Assembly: GCA_963720375.1 (NCBI GenBank)
Contig: CAVRFM010000007.1
Span: forward strand, 40,140-104,139
Origin: JAPLHP01 sp963720375
Lineage (GTDB): Bacteria; Chloroflexota; Dehalococcoidia; UBA2247; RBG-13-53-26
Reading direction: 5' to 3'
Length of the DNA stretch: 64,000 nt
Position numbers and translations under genes: made by a program
Notes under the pieces: model-generated
Database searches by the model: none
What the model was told of the DNA's origin: nothing
The model's input: only the letters and a program-made list of their open reading frames with translations
Shown: one piece after another, positions 46,622 to 56,190 of the stretch
Position numbering within the stretch: the stretch's first letter is position 1
How the letters are laid out: every line of letters starts with the position of its first letter

Positions 46622-46694
46622 ACTGTTCATAGCTGATGGCTGATAGCCACGAGGGTGTTCAGAGCTGATGGCTCATGGCTGATAGCCACGAACT
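46622..46694. repeat. Simple repeat built on AGCTGATGGCT / AGCTATGAGC words, first block
   Basis: Two near-identical copies of GCTGATAGCCACGA occur about 40 bases apart, with GCTGATGGCT repeated between. Related blocks lie at 47076-47098, 47331-47370 and 48317-48374 with CATGAGCTATGAGCTATCAACTATGAGC-like text, always in the short gaps of this part of the cluster. Stop and start codons of adjoining genes are embedded in them. Confidence 0.7.
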
Positions 46695-47075
46695 ATGAGC
46701 AATCAAGATAGGTTTGGATACGAAGACCTGGAAGTCTGGCAGAAGGCCATTGACTGGGCTTCGGAGATAGTCTCTCTGTGCAATGATCTGGAGACTGAGA
46801 GAAGGCATTATCGCTTGATTGAGCAACTGGAATCTGCTTGCAGCTCAGTTGCCATGAACATCGCGGAGGGAAAAGGAAGATATTCCCAAAAGGAATTCAT
46901 ACAGTTCCTATATGTGGCCAGAGGCTCACTTTATGAAACAGTCACCTTGCTGGAAATATTCTTAAAACAACAGTGGATAACCAAGGACAGGTTCCTGGAA
47001 TTGAAGGAAACAGGCAAGGAAATAGCTAAAATGCTAAACTCCCTTATCAAATCCATCAAAAACTCAAAACTATGA
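46695..47075 (+). CDS. Four-helix bundle protein (23S rRNA intervening-sequence protein family)
   Basis: 126 residues. FGYEDLEVWQKAIDWASEIV at the start, YRLIEQLESACSSVAMNIAEG and FIQFLYVARGSLYETVTLLE are the family hallmarks (E-D-L-x-V-W-x-K-A and S-x-x-x-N-I-A-E-G). These small oligomeric bundles, first found inside rRNA insertions, are scattered through genomes with no settled role. Here it interrupts the rml operon between rmlD and rmlB and is flanked by simple repeats. Confidence 0.92.
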   Translation: MSNQDRFGYEDLEVWQKAIDWASEIVSLCNDLETERRHYRLIEQLESACSSVAMNIAEGKGRYSQKEFIQFLYVARGSLYETVTLLEIFLKQQWITKDRFLELKETGKEIAKMLNSLIKSIKNSKL

Positions 47076-47134
47076 GCCATGAGCTAAGTCGCCATGAACT
47101 GTGTTAGACTTGACCTGAATGGAGGTGAGGGATA

Positions 47135-47329
47135 ATGCCTCGAATCACGGTAGACTTGAGCACAGAGGAGATCAAGAACCTGGTATTCCAACTGCCCGCA
47201 CAGGAGTTTCTAGTGCTGGTTGACGCTATTGAGGAGCGGGCAGAGACTATTGCGATGATGCGAGTATCTGAGGCAGGGTTTCAGGAATGGAACGAAGACG
47301 GAGAAGACATCTACGATGCCAAAGCCTAA
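47135..47329 (+). CDS. Small acidic protein, antitoxin-like
   Basis: 64 residues, with AGGTGAGGG just before the ATG. Sequence RITVDLSTEEIKNLVFQLPA with an acidic end (EWNEDGEDIYDAKA) resembles orphan antitoxin components, but there is no toxin gene beside it and no DNA-binding fold is certain. Sits between the four-helix-bundle gene and rmlB. Confidence 0.6.
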   Translation: MPRITVDLSTEEIKNLVFQLPAQEFLVLVDAIEERAETIAMMRVSEAGFQEWNEDGEDIYDAKA

Positions 47330-47369
47330 CCCACATGAGCTATGAGCTATCAACTATGAGCTATAAGCA

Positions 47370-48317
47370 ATGAAATTGCTCATCACCGGTGGTGCCGGCT
47401 TCATCGGCTCCAATTTCGTCCAGTATATGTTAGAGAAGTACCCTGACTACGAGGTAGTCGACCTTGATGCCATCACCTATGCCGGCAGCCTGGAGAACCT
47501 CAGGGAGGTCATGGACAATCCAAAACACAGGTTTGTTCAGGGGAGAATCGAGGATGGCAAGCTGGCAGAGACGTTAATGGCAGGCATTGATGTGGTAATC
47601 AACTTTGCTGCCGAATCCCACGTTGACAGAAGCATTATCGAGCCACAGGTATTCATCACGACCAACGTCCTGGGAACGCAGGTCCTGCTGGATGCCGCGT
47701 TGCGTCACAAGGTTAAACTCTTCTATCAGATCTCCACTGACGAGGTCTATGGTGCTCTGGGCCTTGATTCAACTGAACGGTTCACGGAAGAGTCCCCGCT
47801 CCGCCCCAACTCTCCCTACTCTGCCAGCAAGACTTCTTCCGATCTCCTGGTGCAAGCCTATCATCGCACCTATGGACTTCCGGTGGTCATCTCGCGCTGC
47901 TCCAACAACTACGGGCCCAGGCAGCATCCTGAGAAGTTCCTTCCTACGGTCATCCTCAATGCCTTGCATAACAAGCCGGTGCCCATTTATGGCGATGGCC
48001 TCTACGTCCGCGACTGGATTCACGTTCTTGACCACTGCCGGGCCATAGACACCATCCTGCACAAAGGCAAGGCAGGCGAGGTCTACAATGTGGGTGCGGA
48101 CAACGAGTTGGCCAATATTGACCTGGCGCGCAGGGTTCTGCACATCATGGGCAAGCCCGAAAAGCTGCTCCAATCTGTGAAAGACCGCCCAGGCCATGAC
48201 CGGCGCTATGCCATAGACTCCGCGAAAATCCAGAAATACCTGGGCTGGTTCCCGACGATAACCTTCGACACTGGCCTGACCCAGACAGTCCACGCCTACA
48301 CGGGCCATCAACCATGA
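47370..48317 (+). CDS. rmlB: dTDP-glucose 4,6-dehydratase
   Basis: Second step of dTDP-rhamnose synthesis. TGGAGFIGSNFVQYML, AITYAGSLENLREV, AAESHVDRSI, STDEVYGALG, catalytic YSASK in NSPYSASKTSSDLLVQAY and SNNYGPRQHPEKFLP are all diagnostic. Length 315. Start ATG 47370, preceded by simple-repeat text rather than a clear ribosome-binding site. Confidence 0.95.
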   Translation: MKLLITGGAGFIGSNFVQYMLEKYPDYEVVDLDAITYAGSLENLREVMDNPKHRFVQGRIEDGKLAETLMAGIDVVINFAAESHVDRSIIEPQVFITTNVLGTQVLLDAALRHKVKLFYQISTDEVYGALGLDSTERFTEESPLRPNSPYSASKTSSDLLVQAYHRTYGLPVVISRCSNNYGPRQHPEKFLPTVILNALHNKPVPIYGDGLYVRDWIHVLDHCRAIDTILHKGKAGEVYNVGADNELANIDLARRVLHIMGKPEKLLQSVKDRPGHDRRYAIDSAKIQKYLGWFPTITFDTGLTQTVHAYTGHQP

Positions 48318-48373
48318 TCTATGACCTATCAGCCAGCTTGCTATCAACTATTCGGCATGAGCTATCATAACGC

Positions 48374-49831
48374 ATGAGCACGGCCCGTACCATCGCCAAG
48401 AACGCCACAGCCTTGATGGCTGCGCAGGCGGCCAGCTACTTGCTGGGCTTCTTCTACTTCATATCTATGGCCCGCTCGCTCGGCGGGGCGGGGTTTGGCA
48501 TTCTTTCCTTTGCAATAGCCCTTGCGAGCTTATTCACGCCCCTTACGGATTTGGGGATTGCCACACTCATGATCCGAGAGGTGGCCAGAGACAAATCCGC
48601 AGCGCCGAAGTACCTGGCCCAAGTCAGCCTCATGAAGATGCTCCTGGCCGGGGTCACCTTCGGAGCAACTGCTCTCATCGTCATTCTCGGGGGCTACCCG
48701 TGGCAGACGATCATGGTCGTCTGCCTTCTCAGCCTGTCGGTAATCATTTCTGCTTTCACTACGATGATCTACTCTGTCTTCACTGCATTCGAGAAGATGG
48801 AGTACGCAGGAGTCGGGATTTTGGCGAATGCCGCTTTCATTTTCGCCGGCGTGATGCTGGGTGTGAAATATCACTTCGGTCCTATGGGTTTCGCCTCATT
48901 GTACGTTTATGCCAGCGCTGCCGTCCTGATATACAGTCTGGCTGCGCTCAGGTGGAGATTCTCCTCGGCCATGCCACGGGTTCCATCAATAACCACCATC
49001 GACTTCCGTTTCTGGAAGGACAACATCAAGCAGGGCTGGCCGTTCGCGTTCACCGCCATCTTCGGCACCATCGCCTACTATACAGACTCGGTGATGCTGT
49101 CCTTCATGAAGGGAAACGAGGCAGTTGGCTGGTACAACGCCGCCTTCAGATCAGTTGCCACGCTGTCCGTGATTCCCCTCGTCTATTTCGCTGCCATCTT
49201 CCCTGTCATGGCCAGGATGCACCTCTCCTCAACCTCGTTACTGAGGTTCATGGTGCGCAAGTCATTCCAGTACATGCTCATTATCGCGGTACCCATCGGG
49301 GTCGGAACAACTCTGCTGGCAGGGAGAATCATTTCGGTCATCTTCGGGGCAGGGTACAGTGAATCTGCGCCCATGCTCAGAATCCTGATTTGGTCGATGG
49401 CTTTCATTTTCGCAACATCGACGTTTTCTCAACTGCTCAACTCCGTCGACAAACAGATGACGTTTGCCAAGGTCGTCGCAGTCTGCGCGCTTTTGAACGT
49501 ACTCCTGAACGCTCTCCTTATTCCCAGGTACGGTGGCACCGGGGCCAGCATAGACACGGTGGTAACCCAGTTCGCGGCGCTCATCCTTTCCGGCATTTTT
49601 TGCGCCAGGATTGGCTATGGCATCCCCGGCCCCAGCATTTTGGCATTGCTGGCCAAGATCGCAGCGGCCAGTGCCGCCATGTCTGTTCTCGTTCTATATT
49701 TCGATAACCTGATACTGTGGGCATTGATACCGCTGGCGGCTTTGCTCTACTTCGCTGTTCTCTTTCTAGTCAGAGGGATAGGGACCAAAGAGGACATCAT
49801 GCTGCTCCGAGCCATCGTCGGTAGGAAGTAA
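48374..49831 (+). CDS. Wzx-type polysaccharide flippase (MATE/MOP superfamily)
   Basis: 485 residues with about 12-14 membrane helices. The opening TIAKNATALMAAQAASYLLG, then ARSLGGAGFGILSFA and LGIATLMIREVAR are typical of the RfbX/PST family; DSVMLSFMKGNEAVGWYNAA and GGTGASIDTVVTQ follow. Expected to flip undecaprenyl-linked oligosaccharide across the cytoplasmic membrane. Follows rmlB after a repeat block. Confidence 0.92.
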   Translation: MSTARTIAKNATALMAAQAASYLLGFFYFISMARSLGGAGFGILSFAIALASLFTPLTDLGIATLMIREVARDKSAAPKYLAQVSLMKMLLAGVTFGATALIVILGGYPWQTIMVVCLLSLSVIISAFTTMIYSVFTAFEKMEYAGVGILANAAFIFAGVMLGVKYHFGPMGFASLYVYASAAVLIYSLAALRWRFSSAMPRVPSITTIDFRFWKDNIKQGWPFAFTAIFGTIAYYTDSVMLSFMKGNEAVGWYNAAFRSVATLSVIPLVYFAAIFPVMARMHLSSTSLLRFMVRKSFQYMLIIAVPIGVGTTLLAGRIISVIFGAGYSESAPMLRILIWSMAFIFATSTFSQLLNSVDKQMTFAKVVAVCALLNVLLNALLIPRYGGTGASIDTVVTQFAALILSGIFCARIGYGIPGPSILALLAKIAAASAAMSVLVLYFDNLILWALIPLAALLYFAVLFLVRGIGTKEDIMLLRAIVGRK

Positions 49832-50156
49832 ACCAAGGGAGACAGAACAGAGGATCAATAACATCCGTGTATGGAGGTTTTCTATGACATAAGTGAACTT
49901 CTTGTATTGCGCTGCTGGGCGAAAAGCGCCTCCAGCAAAATCTCGTCTCACAACAAGGCGATAGACTAGCTTCGCTGCTCGGCCCTCTGCAAGACCCGTT
50001 TTCCGAATTAAAGATAGTAGAAAGTCCCCCGATGACATGGTTGGTTCTCCTCTCCCTTCCTCTGATGATTGCTTTTGCCCTTGCACCGCTCATCGCGCAA
50101 GGATGGATTGTATGATAACATATGCATCAGTGAGTTGCCTTGGAGAGAATTCGAGT
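49832..50156. other. Gap with probable gene remnants
   Basis: 325 bases without a full gene. A short frame at about 50034-50117 encodes MTWLVLLSLPLMIAFALAPL followed by IAQGWIV, a single membrane-helix-like peptide that could be the remnant of a membrane protein gene of the cluster. Nothing else recognised. Confidence 0.35.
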
Positions 50157-50408
50157 ATGGGTAACAAGTTCCGAGCACGTAGTGAATTCAAAATTGGCGA
50201 GCGGTCTCAGCGCAGCAAAACAGTATCTGATGACGACATCAATTCGTTTGCCAGGGTCAAGGGTGACACCAACCCAGTGCACACTGACCCTGAATTTGCA
50301 GACAAGACACGCTTAAGAGGAAGAATCGCCCATGGAATGCTAACCGTTGGTTTGATCTGTGCTTTACTGGGTGCTGTGAAAGCACGGTTAACGAGACTAA
50401 TAGCATAG
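50157..50408 (+). pseudogene. MaoC-like hydratase (hot-dog fold), 3'-truncated
   Basis: Starts MGNKFRARSEFKIGERS and keeps the MaoC signature ARVKGDTNPVHTDPEFADKT then RLRGRIAHGMLTVGL, including the catalytic Asp and His. Homologues continue for another 50-60 residues; here the frame ends shortly after ICALLGA with unrelated VKARLTRLIA. About 83 codons remain, so it is probably a non-functional fragment left by recombination. One base separates it from the next gene. Confidence 0.7.
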
Positions 50409-50409
50409 T

Positions 50410-51699
50410 ATGGTCAAGATGAAAAAATACAACGTTCTGGTATTCCCAGGAGGGACTGAAATTGGGCTCGAAATTCATAAGGCCCTCTGTCAGTGCAAGA
50501 ATGTGCGGTTGCACTCTGCAGGGCTTGATATTTCAAATCATGCCCCCTATGTCTTTGCGCGGCACTTTGTAATTCCTAGCATTTACGATCCAAACTGGGT
50601 TGATCACCTTAATCGGGTGATTATCGAGCAGGGAATAGACTATGTCTACCCGGCATACGATGACGTCATGGTTGCGTTGGCTGAAAATGCAAATAGAATA
50701 AAAACACGAATCGTGTGCTCGCCATTGGAGACCTGCTTGATAACCAGATCCAAATCAAAGACTTACTCTCTCTTTAGAAGTGTTATTCCTGTTCCCACAC
50801 TGTATCCTGACCTGGAGGCAATTGATCAATACCCCGTGTTCGTGAAGCCGGATAGGGGACAGGGTGCTCAGGGAACATTCATTGTTCACAAAAGTGAACA
50901 TCTCCGTCACTTGTTGGAACAGGCTGAGAAACAAGTGATCCTAGAGTACTTACCTGGAGATGAATACACGGTGGATTGCTTCTCAGACCGCGATGCCGGA
51001 CTCTTGTTCTGTGGTGCGAGACAGAGGCTCCGTATCAGAAGTGGTATATCAATGGATAGTAGACCGGTTCACAATAGAATATATGCAGAATACGCTCAGG
51101 CGATCTCCAACAAATTAACCTTCCATGGAGCGTGGTTTTTCCAGGTTAAGAAGGATCAGCAAGGCATCTGCAAACTCTTAGAGATTGGCCCTCGTATTTC
51201 TGGAACTATGGCTCTGCACCGGGTTCAAGGTGTCAATTTTCCCCTTCTCAGTATATACGAGCAAGAGCGAATACCCATTCAAATCCTGACAAACGATATT
51301 GATGTGCAAATCGATCGAGCATTGATAAACCGATACAAGCACCAACTTAGGTACAGCGTTGTATATGTAGACTTGGACGACACATTAATACTGAATGAGA
51401 CTGTTAACCTGGACCTTGTGAAGTTTCTATATCAGTGCATCAACAAAAGCACGCGCGTGGTGTTGATTACGAAACATGCATCAGATGTACAACAGACACT
51501 AAGGAAATATCGTCTAACAGGTATCTTTGATGAAATCATCCACATGGATCAGTCGTCGAACAAGGCTGATTATATTCGTGAGAGTGACGCTATTCTGATT
51601 GATGATAGCTTCAGCGAGCGGAAGAATGTAAGTGAAAGACTGGGTATTCTGACATTCGATTGTAGTATGCTTGAAATGCTGACGGATGAAAGGGGTTAA
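50410..51699 (+). CDS. ATP-grasp ligase fused to a HAD-like domain
   Basis: Two domains. Residues 1-310: a pre-ATP-grasp Rossmann-like domain (NVLVFPGGTEIGLEIHKAL) and an ATP-grasp domain with FVKPDRGQGAQGTFIVH, VILEYLPGDEYTVDCFS and LEIGPRISGTMA. Residues about 315-429: a HAD-like domain with motif I VVYVDLDDTLILNE, LITKHASDVQQTLRKY and ILIDDSFSERKNV. ATP-grasp enzymes of this carbamoyl-phosphate-synthetase-like type join an amine to a carboxylate; the HAD part may remove a phosphate. Position next to a sugar aminotransferase suggests attaching an amino acid or acid to an amino sugar; inference. ATG 50419 (MKKYN) is an alternative start. Confidence 0.8.
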   Translation: MVKMKKYNVLVFPGGTEIGLEIHKALCQCKNVRLHSAGLDISNHAPYVFARHFVIPSIYDPNWVDHLNRVIIEQGIDYVYPAYDDVMVALAENANRIKTRIVCSPLETCLITRSKSKTYSLFRSVIPVPTLYPDLEAIDQYPVFVKPDRGQGAQGTFIVHKSEHLRHLLEQAEKQVILEYLPGDEYTVDCFSDRDAGLLFCGARQRLRIRSGISMDSRPVHNRIYAEYAQAISNKLTFHGAWFFQVKKDQQGICKLLEIGPRISGTMALHRVQGVNFPLLSIYEQERIPIQILTNDIDVQIDRALINRYKHQLRYSVVYVDLDDTLILNETVNLDLVKFLYQCINKSTRVVLITKHASDVQQTLRKYRLTGIFDEIIHMDQSSNKADYIRESDAILIDDSFSERKNVSERLGILTFDCSMLEMLTDERG

Positions 51700-51711
51700 A
51701 AGGCAGTCGTC

Positions 51712-52908
51712 ATGAAACAGAGCTTGAATGACTTGGCAGTAGTCGGGGGCAGGCCAGCTTTCAGCCAAAAACTGCATGTAGGCCGCCCGAACATTGGCAA
51801 TCGGGGACGCTTGCTGGAGCGTATCAACGATATTCTGGACAAAAGGTGGCTGAGCAATGCAGGCCAGTATGTACAGGAACTGGAGCAGCGCGTCGCCGGG
51901 ATTGCAGGCACGAGGCACTGCATTGCCATATGCAACGGTACAGTGGCACTGGAGATTGCCATCAGAGCCTCAGGTCTGAGGGGCGAAGTAATTGTTCCTT
52001 CAATGACATTTGTAGCGACTGCCCATGCCTTGCAGTGGCAGGAGATCACTCCTGTGTTCTGCGATATCGATCCTCAAACATATAATCTCGATCCGCATGC
52101 GGTGGAGAATATGATCACGCCCCGCACCACGGGAATCATCGGCGTCCATTTGTTTGGGCGCCCCTGTGATGCGGAAGCACTGGATCGCATTGCCAGGCAA
52201 CATAACCTGAAGCTGTTGTACGATGCCGCACATGCGTTCGGCTATTCATACCACGGTCGCCCGGTTGGAAGCTTTGGCGATGCTGAGATGTTCAGTTTCC
52301 ACGCTACAAAATTTCTCAATACCTTCGAAGGCGGAGCTATTGTGACCAATGACGACGATTTGGCAGCCAGGATCCGGCTGATGAAGAACTTCGGCTTCGC
52401 CGGATACGACAATGTTATCTACATCGGCACGAATGGCAAGATGACCGAGGTCTGCGCAGCGATGGGATTAACAGGCCTTGAAAGCCTTGAGGACTTCATC
52501 AACGTCAACCGCCGTAACTACATGCATTACAAGCACGAACTCCAAGGCATACCGGGTGTTCAGCTCATGACCTATGATGAAACGGAGAGGTGTAATTACC
52601 AGTACATCATATTGGAAATTGCCGAGCAAACCATCGGGATCAGCCGAGATCAACTGGTTCACATCCTGCATGCCGAAAATGTTCTAGCACGTCGCTACTT
52701 CTATCCAGGTTGCCATAATATGGAGCCCTATCGTTCCTACTTCCCTCATGCCAGGTTGATGCTGCCTGAAACGGAGAAAATTGTGAGGCGGCTATTGGCT
52801 CTGCCCACAGGCACTGCCGTGGAGCCCGAGGACATAACAGGAGTCTGTCAGATCATCCGGCTGGTTGTGGAGCACGGGGCTGATATCAGAGAAAGGCTTC
52901 CTGGATAA
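51712..52908 (+). CDS. DegT/DnrJ/EryC1/StrS family sugar aminotransferase
   Basis: PLP-dependent enzyme of 398 residues. WLSNAGQYVQELEQRVA, CNGTVALEIAIRASGLRG, PSMTFVATAHAL, DAAHAFGYSYHG and the PLP lysine in SFHATKFLNTFEGGAI are family hallmarks. Such enzymes aminate 3- or 4-keto nucleotide sugars. It starts 12 bases after the ATP-grasp/HAD gene and is probably co-translated with it, so the pair may make one modified amino sugar. Confidence 0.92.
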   Translation: MKQSLNDLAVVGGRPAFSQKLHVGRPNIGNRGRLLERINDILDKRWLSNAGQYVQELEQRVAGIAGTRHCIAICNGTVALEIAIRASGLRGEVIVPSMTFVATAHALQWQEITPVFCDIDPQTYNLDPHAVENMITPRTTGIIGVHLFGRPCDAEALDRIARQHNLKLLYDAAHAFGYSYHGRPVGSFGDAEMFSFHATKFLNTFEGGAIVTNDDDLAARIRLMKNFGFAGYDNVIYIGTNGKMTEVCAAMGLTGLESLEDFINVNRRNYMHYKHELQGIPGVQLMTYDETERCNYQYIILEIAEQTIGISRDQLVHILHAENVLARRYFYPGCHNMEPYRSYFPHARLMLPETEKIVRRLLALPTGTAVEPEDITGVCQIIRLVVEHGADIRERLPG

Positions 52909-53052
52909 GGCCATAATCCGGTGAAAGTAAGCGTTTGCATGATTACCGGATTATCTAGTGCAAAAAGATACGGCAACACTAGAAGATTTGTCACAAGATA
53001 GTTGGGCCTCAAGACAGGTTTCTGTCAGCCCTGATTGTGGAGAGTTGGTGTG

Positions 53053-54198
53053 ATGAACTTGGAATCCCTGAAACAGAAGATACCCCTCAGCGTTAGCCGC
53101 CGCGGGGCGGTATTATTGGATCGCGTTCGGCGACTAATGAGAAATCCCATGAACGACTTGCGGATCAGACAAGCCCAAGAGAGACTGATAAGAGAGAACT
53201 ACTCTTCTGATACTGACAAGCTGGTCGTTTTCCTGACTCCGGGACGCGATATCGTAAATGGAGGTATTCTGTCAATCTCGTCCATTTATGGGGAGTCCAG
53301 AAAGCTCAAGCATGTACATGGAGCAGACGTTGTGCTGTGCACCATACCAGGCGACCCTCTGCTGCTAAGATACACCAAATTCAACAATACAAACTACGTA
53401 TATGGATTCCCACAAGTTCTTGCTTATTTCAAGGGTTTGCAGTGCATCATAGTGCATATTCCGGAGCTCTGTATTGCGCAATTCAACAAGAGTATTTCGA
53501 AAAGAGACCGCCTTGCACTGAGTGTAATCCCGATTGTACACATCAACATAATGCTCCAGAATATAGAACTACTCCCGCCCATGAAGCATATCGAGGAGTT
53601 GAGCAAACTTGGCATAGTGACGTGCACAACTGCACATGAGCAATATACGACTCGCGAATTAAGGGCAAGACTAAGATTTCCCGTGCATAAACTCTCTGCC
53701 TGGGTCAGTCCTGAGCAGTATGACAAGAAGCACTACAGGGAGAAGGAGGAACTCTTAATTGTATCACCAGACGCCCATCCAAGGAAATCGGAGGTCTTGA
53801 ACATAATCGCTGGCCAGCTGCCAAGACTGCGAATCCAGATTATCAGAAATCTGACCTATGAGGAGTTCAAGGATGTTATCTCCCGAGCGAAATGGGCTCT
53901 CACTTTCGGTGAAGGACTGGACGGGTATTTTCTGGAAACCATCTTCAGCGGTGGGGTCAGCTTTGCCGTATACAATGCCCGGTTTTTCACAGATGACTTC
54001 AAACCCCTACGAACTGCATATGATAGCTATGATATGCTGTCCAGGCAGATATGCGCAGACATGAATGACCTTGACAATGAGGCAAGCTACAGCGCCTATC
54101 AACAGAAGCAATACGAGGTATGCTGTAAGCACTACAACTACAAACAATACGTCAAGAACCTGGAGTTGTTCTACAAAGGTGAATATACTTACAAGTAG
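53053..54198 (+). CDS. Putative glycosyltransferase of unassigned family
   Basis: 381 residues from ATG 53053 (an upstream frame starts at 53035). N-terminal KLVVFLTPGRDIVNGGILSI and SSIYGESRKLKHVHGADVVL suggest a GT-B-like first Rossmann domain; IVSPDAHPRKSEVLNII and AKWALTFGEGLDGYFLETIF resemble the nucleotide-sugar site of GT-B enzymes. I cannot place it in a CAZy family. Probably part of the glycan assembly line. Confidence 0.65.
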   Translation: MNLESLKQKIPLSVSRRGAVLLDRVRRLMRNPMNDLRIRQAQERLIRENYSSDTDKLVVFLTPGRDIVNGGILSISSIYGESRKLKHVHGADVVLCTIPGDPLLLRYTKFNNTNYVYGFPQVLAYFKGLQCIIVHIPELCIAQFNKSISKRDRLALSVIPIVHINIMLQNIELLPPMKHIEELSKLGIVTCTTAHEQYTTRELRARLRFPVHKLSAWVSPEQYDKKHYREKEELLIVSPDAHPRKSEVLNIIAGQLPRLRIQIIRNLTYEEFKDVISRAKWALTFGEGLDGYFLETIFSGGVSFAVYNARFFTDDFKPLRTAYDSYDMLSRQICADMNDLDNEASYSAYQQKQYEVCCKHYNYKQYVKNLELFYKGEYTYK

Positions 54199-54369
54199 AG
54201 GCATCCGGAAAACCGAGAGAGTTTCTGCCCTTATTCAGAAATATCATCTGAAACGCGCTCGTGACACTGCAAACAGGGTATCATGTCTCCTGCTCCACCC
54301 AGATTTGGATGCAGCAGTGGGCAAGTCCAAAGACAAGGTTGCCATTGTTGCAGAATCGTTGACCACCCG

Positions 54370-54535
54370 ATGAAACCTCCCAAAGAAAGTATGTATTATC
54401 ATCCTCAACTGGAACGGGCTGCATGACACCGTAGAGTGTCTGGAGTCTCTTCAGAAAGTCACCTATCCAAATTATGAGGTGATAGTGGTTGACAATGCTT
54501 CACAGGGAGACGATGTCAAAGCTCTGCGGACGTAA
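54370..54535 (+). pseudogene. GT2 glycosyltransferase fragment, partial copy of the gene at 59735
   Basis: About 165 bases closely match 59735-59895 (both contain GTCTGGAGTCTCTTCAGAAAG and TATGAGGTGATAGTGGTTGAC). In one frame it reads VCIIILNWNGL, then VECLESLQKVTYPNYEVIVV and DNAS before a stop. The ATG-proximal part is shifted by two bases relative to the intact gene. Only the first fifty or so codons are present, so it is a dead fragment, from duplication or gene conversion. Confidence 0.8.
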
Positions 54536-54812
54536 ATGTTAATTTCAAACAAATGCACAAACATGCTGTTCTTTTGGTTTTTTGGTTTATGAGCGTTGCA
54601 AGGCCGCGCGCTCGCCTGTGTCCACGCTGAACTTGACAGCCCCTATTGCCTGCATTATGTTATTCTGGGTGAAATGCTACGGCGACACCTTCAGGATGAT
54701 TAATGGACACACCAGCCAAGTTTTGTCCCTTCTACGTGACTCCTGCCTATGCCATTTGTGCTCCACCTCGATCATTCAGTCAGAAACCAAACGGCGGACG
54801 TACGGCCAAGGG

Positions 54813-55826
54813 ATGACAACGGACGAACCACGTAACCCTAAAGTAACCGTTATAATACCGACCTACAACCGGGCCAATCAGATGGTCCGCTCAATCAGCA
54901 GTGTGCTTGGCCAGACCTATGGTGACTTCGAGCTCATCATCGTAGATGATGCTTCATCTGACAATACAGCCGAAATCATGGCAAGTTTCGATGACGAGAG
55001 GGTAAAGTGCATCCGGCGTGAACAGAACGGTGGGGCTGCTGCTGCCAGAAACACAGGCATCAGAGCAGCGACTGGCGAGTTTGTGGCTTTCAATGACAGC
55101 GATGATGAATGGTTGCCCGACAAACTGGAGAGGCAAATGGAAGTCTTCGAGATCGTGCCGTCTAAGGTCGGGGTAGTCTATTGCGACTCCTGGCTTGTCC
55201 ACAACGGTAAGGAGGGACTTCTGCGAGCACCTAATATAATGCCCGAAGATGGAATGGTATTCAGAAGGGCACTCGCTGGCCACGTATATGGCATAGGCGT
55301 CCAGACGGCGATCTTCAGAAAGGAATGTTTTGAAATAGCCGGCCTGTTTGATGAGAACCTGCGCGTAGAGGAGGATTCAGAATTCTTCATTCGAGTGTGC
55401 AAGCACTATTGTCTATATCATATTTCCGTTCCTTTGGTCAAACGATTCGTCACGCAGAGTAGCCTCTGGTTTGGCAACGACGAAAATCACCTGCGAGCAC
55501 ATGAGACAATCCTGAAAAAGTACTGGGAGGACATAAGGGTTGATCGTAGACTGAAATCGCAGCGCCTTATGGGTCTCTGTTGGTGGGCGACTATCTCCGG
55601 TCGCCGGAGGAAAGCCTGCAAATACTTTGCCCGGGCATTGATCGCAAGCCCGCCAGAGTCCTTGGTGTTTGTGCTAAGTCGTCTGGTTGGGGGACGGTCG
55701 CAACATGTCCCGGTCAAACTGGCAGTGGGGGCTGTTGCCAGGTTGCCAAAGTCGTTATACAGGATGGTAGCTCGAGTGAAGCCAAGGCCCAGTCACCCTT
55801 CAAGCAATGCAAAGGCCCACGAATGA
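54813..55826 (+). CDS. Family 2 glycosyltransferase
   Basis: GT-A fold. VTVIIPTYNRANQMVRSISS, VLGQTYGDFELIIVDDASSD, the acidic pair in FVAFNDSDDEWLPDKLERQM and a DXD-like NDSDDE are typical. About 337 residues from ATG 54813; the frame opens further upstream (54582) but that stretch is not family-like. The C-terminus is basic and may be membrane-associated. Acceptor unknown. Confidence 0.88.
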   Translation: MTTDEPRNPKVTVIIPTYNRANQMVRSISSVLGQTYGDFELIIVDDASSDNTAEIMASFDDERVKCIRREQNGGAAAARNTGIRAATGEFVAFNDSDDEWLPDKLERQMEVFEIVPSKVGVVYCDSWLVHNGKEGLLRAPNIMPEDGMVFRRALAGHVYGIGVQTAIFRKECFEIAGLFDENLRVEEDSEFFIRVCKHYCLYHISVPLVKRFVTQSSLWFGNDENHLRAHETILKKYWEDIRVDRRLKSQRLMGLCWWATISGRRRKACKYFARALIASPPESLVFVLSRLVGGRSQHVPVKLAVGAVARLPKSLYRMVARVKPRPSHPSSNAKAHE

Positions 55827-55987
55827 CCGTGGTGCCGGAGAGGTACGGAGTGAGCCTAGTGCGCAACTTGTTCACGGCTATCCCGACCCCCATCTGCCGG
55901 GTCTGGCAATATAGATCCTCGAAGCATCAAGGAGGCCCATCCCGACAGATAGGTTATGAAGTGATACGAAGCGACTTTTTTGCGTGA
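55823..55987 (+). CDS. Short ORF overlapping the GT2 stop
   Basis: 54 codons starting at an ATGA overlap with the preceding glycosyltransferase (MTVVPERYGVSLVRNLFTAI...). Basic, no recognised family; it could be the stump of a truncated gene. The rest of the gap to 56190 holds no gene but contains a repeated leader motif (56079-56096). Confidence 0.3.
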   Translation: MTVVPERYGVSLVRNLFTAIPTPICRVWQYRSSKHQGGPSRQIGYEVIRSDFFA

Positions 55988-56190
55988 CCACTCCTTCAAT
56001 CTTTGATTTGGCGGCTGAGTCCTGGCCTTTAACACTCACCCTATCACTTCCACGCGGTCCTTCCCTAGCCCACCCCCTGTATCTGAGCTGAGGTTGACAC
56101 GCACTATTGCGCCACCATAACATGTCATGCAACTATTGCTGCAAGGTAAAAGTTAAGCAGGATAGCAGCACTAATGAAAGGAAGAATCAA

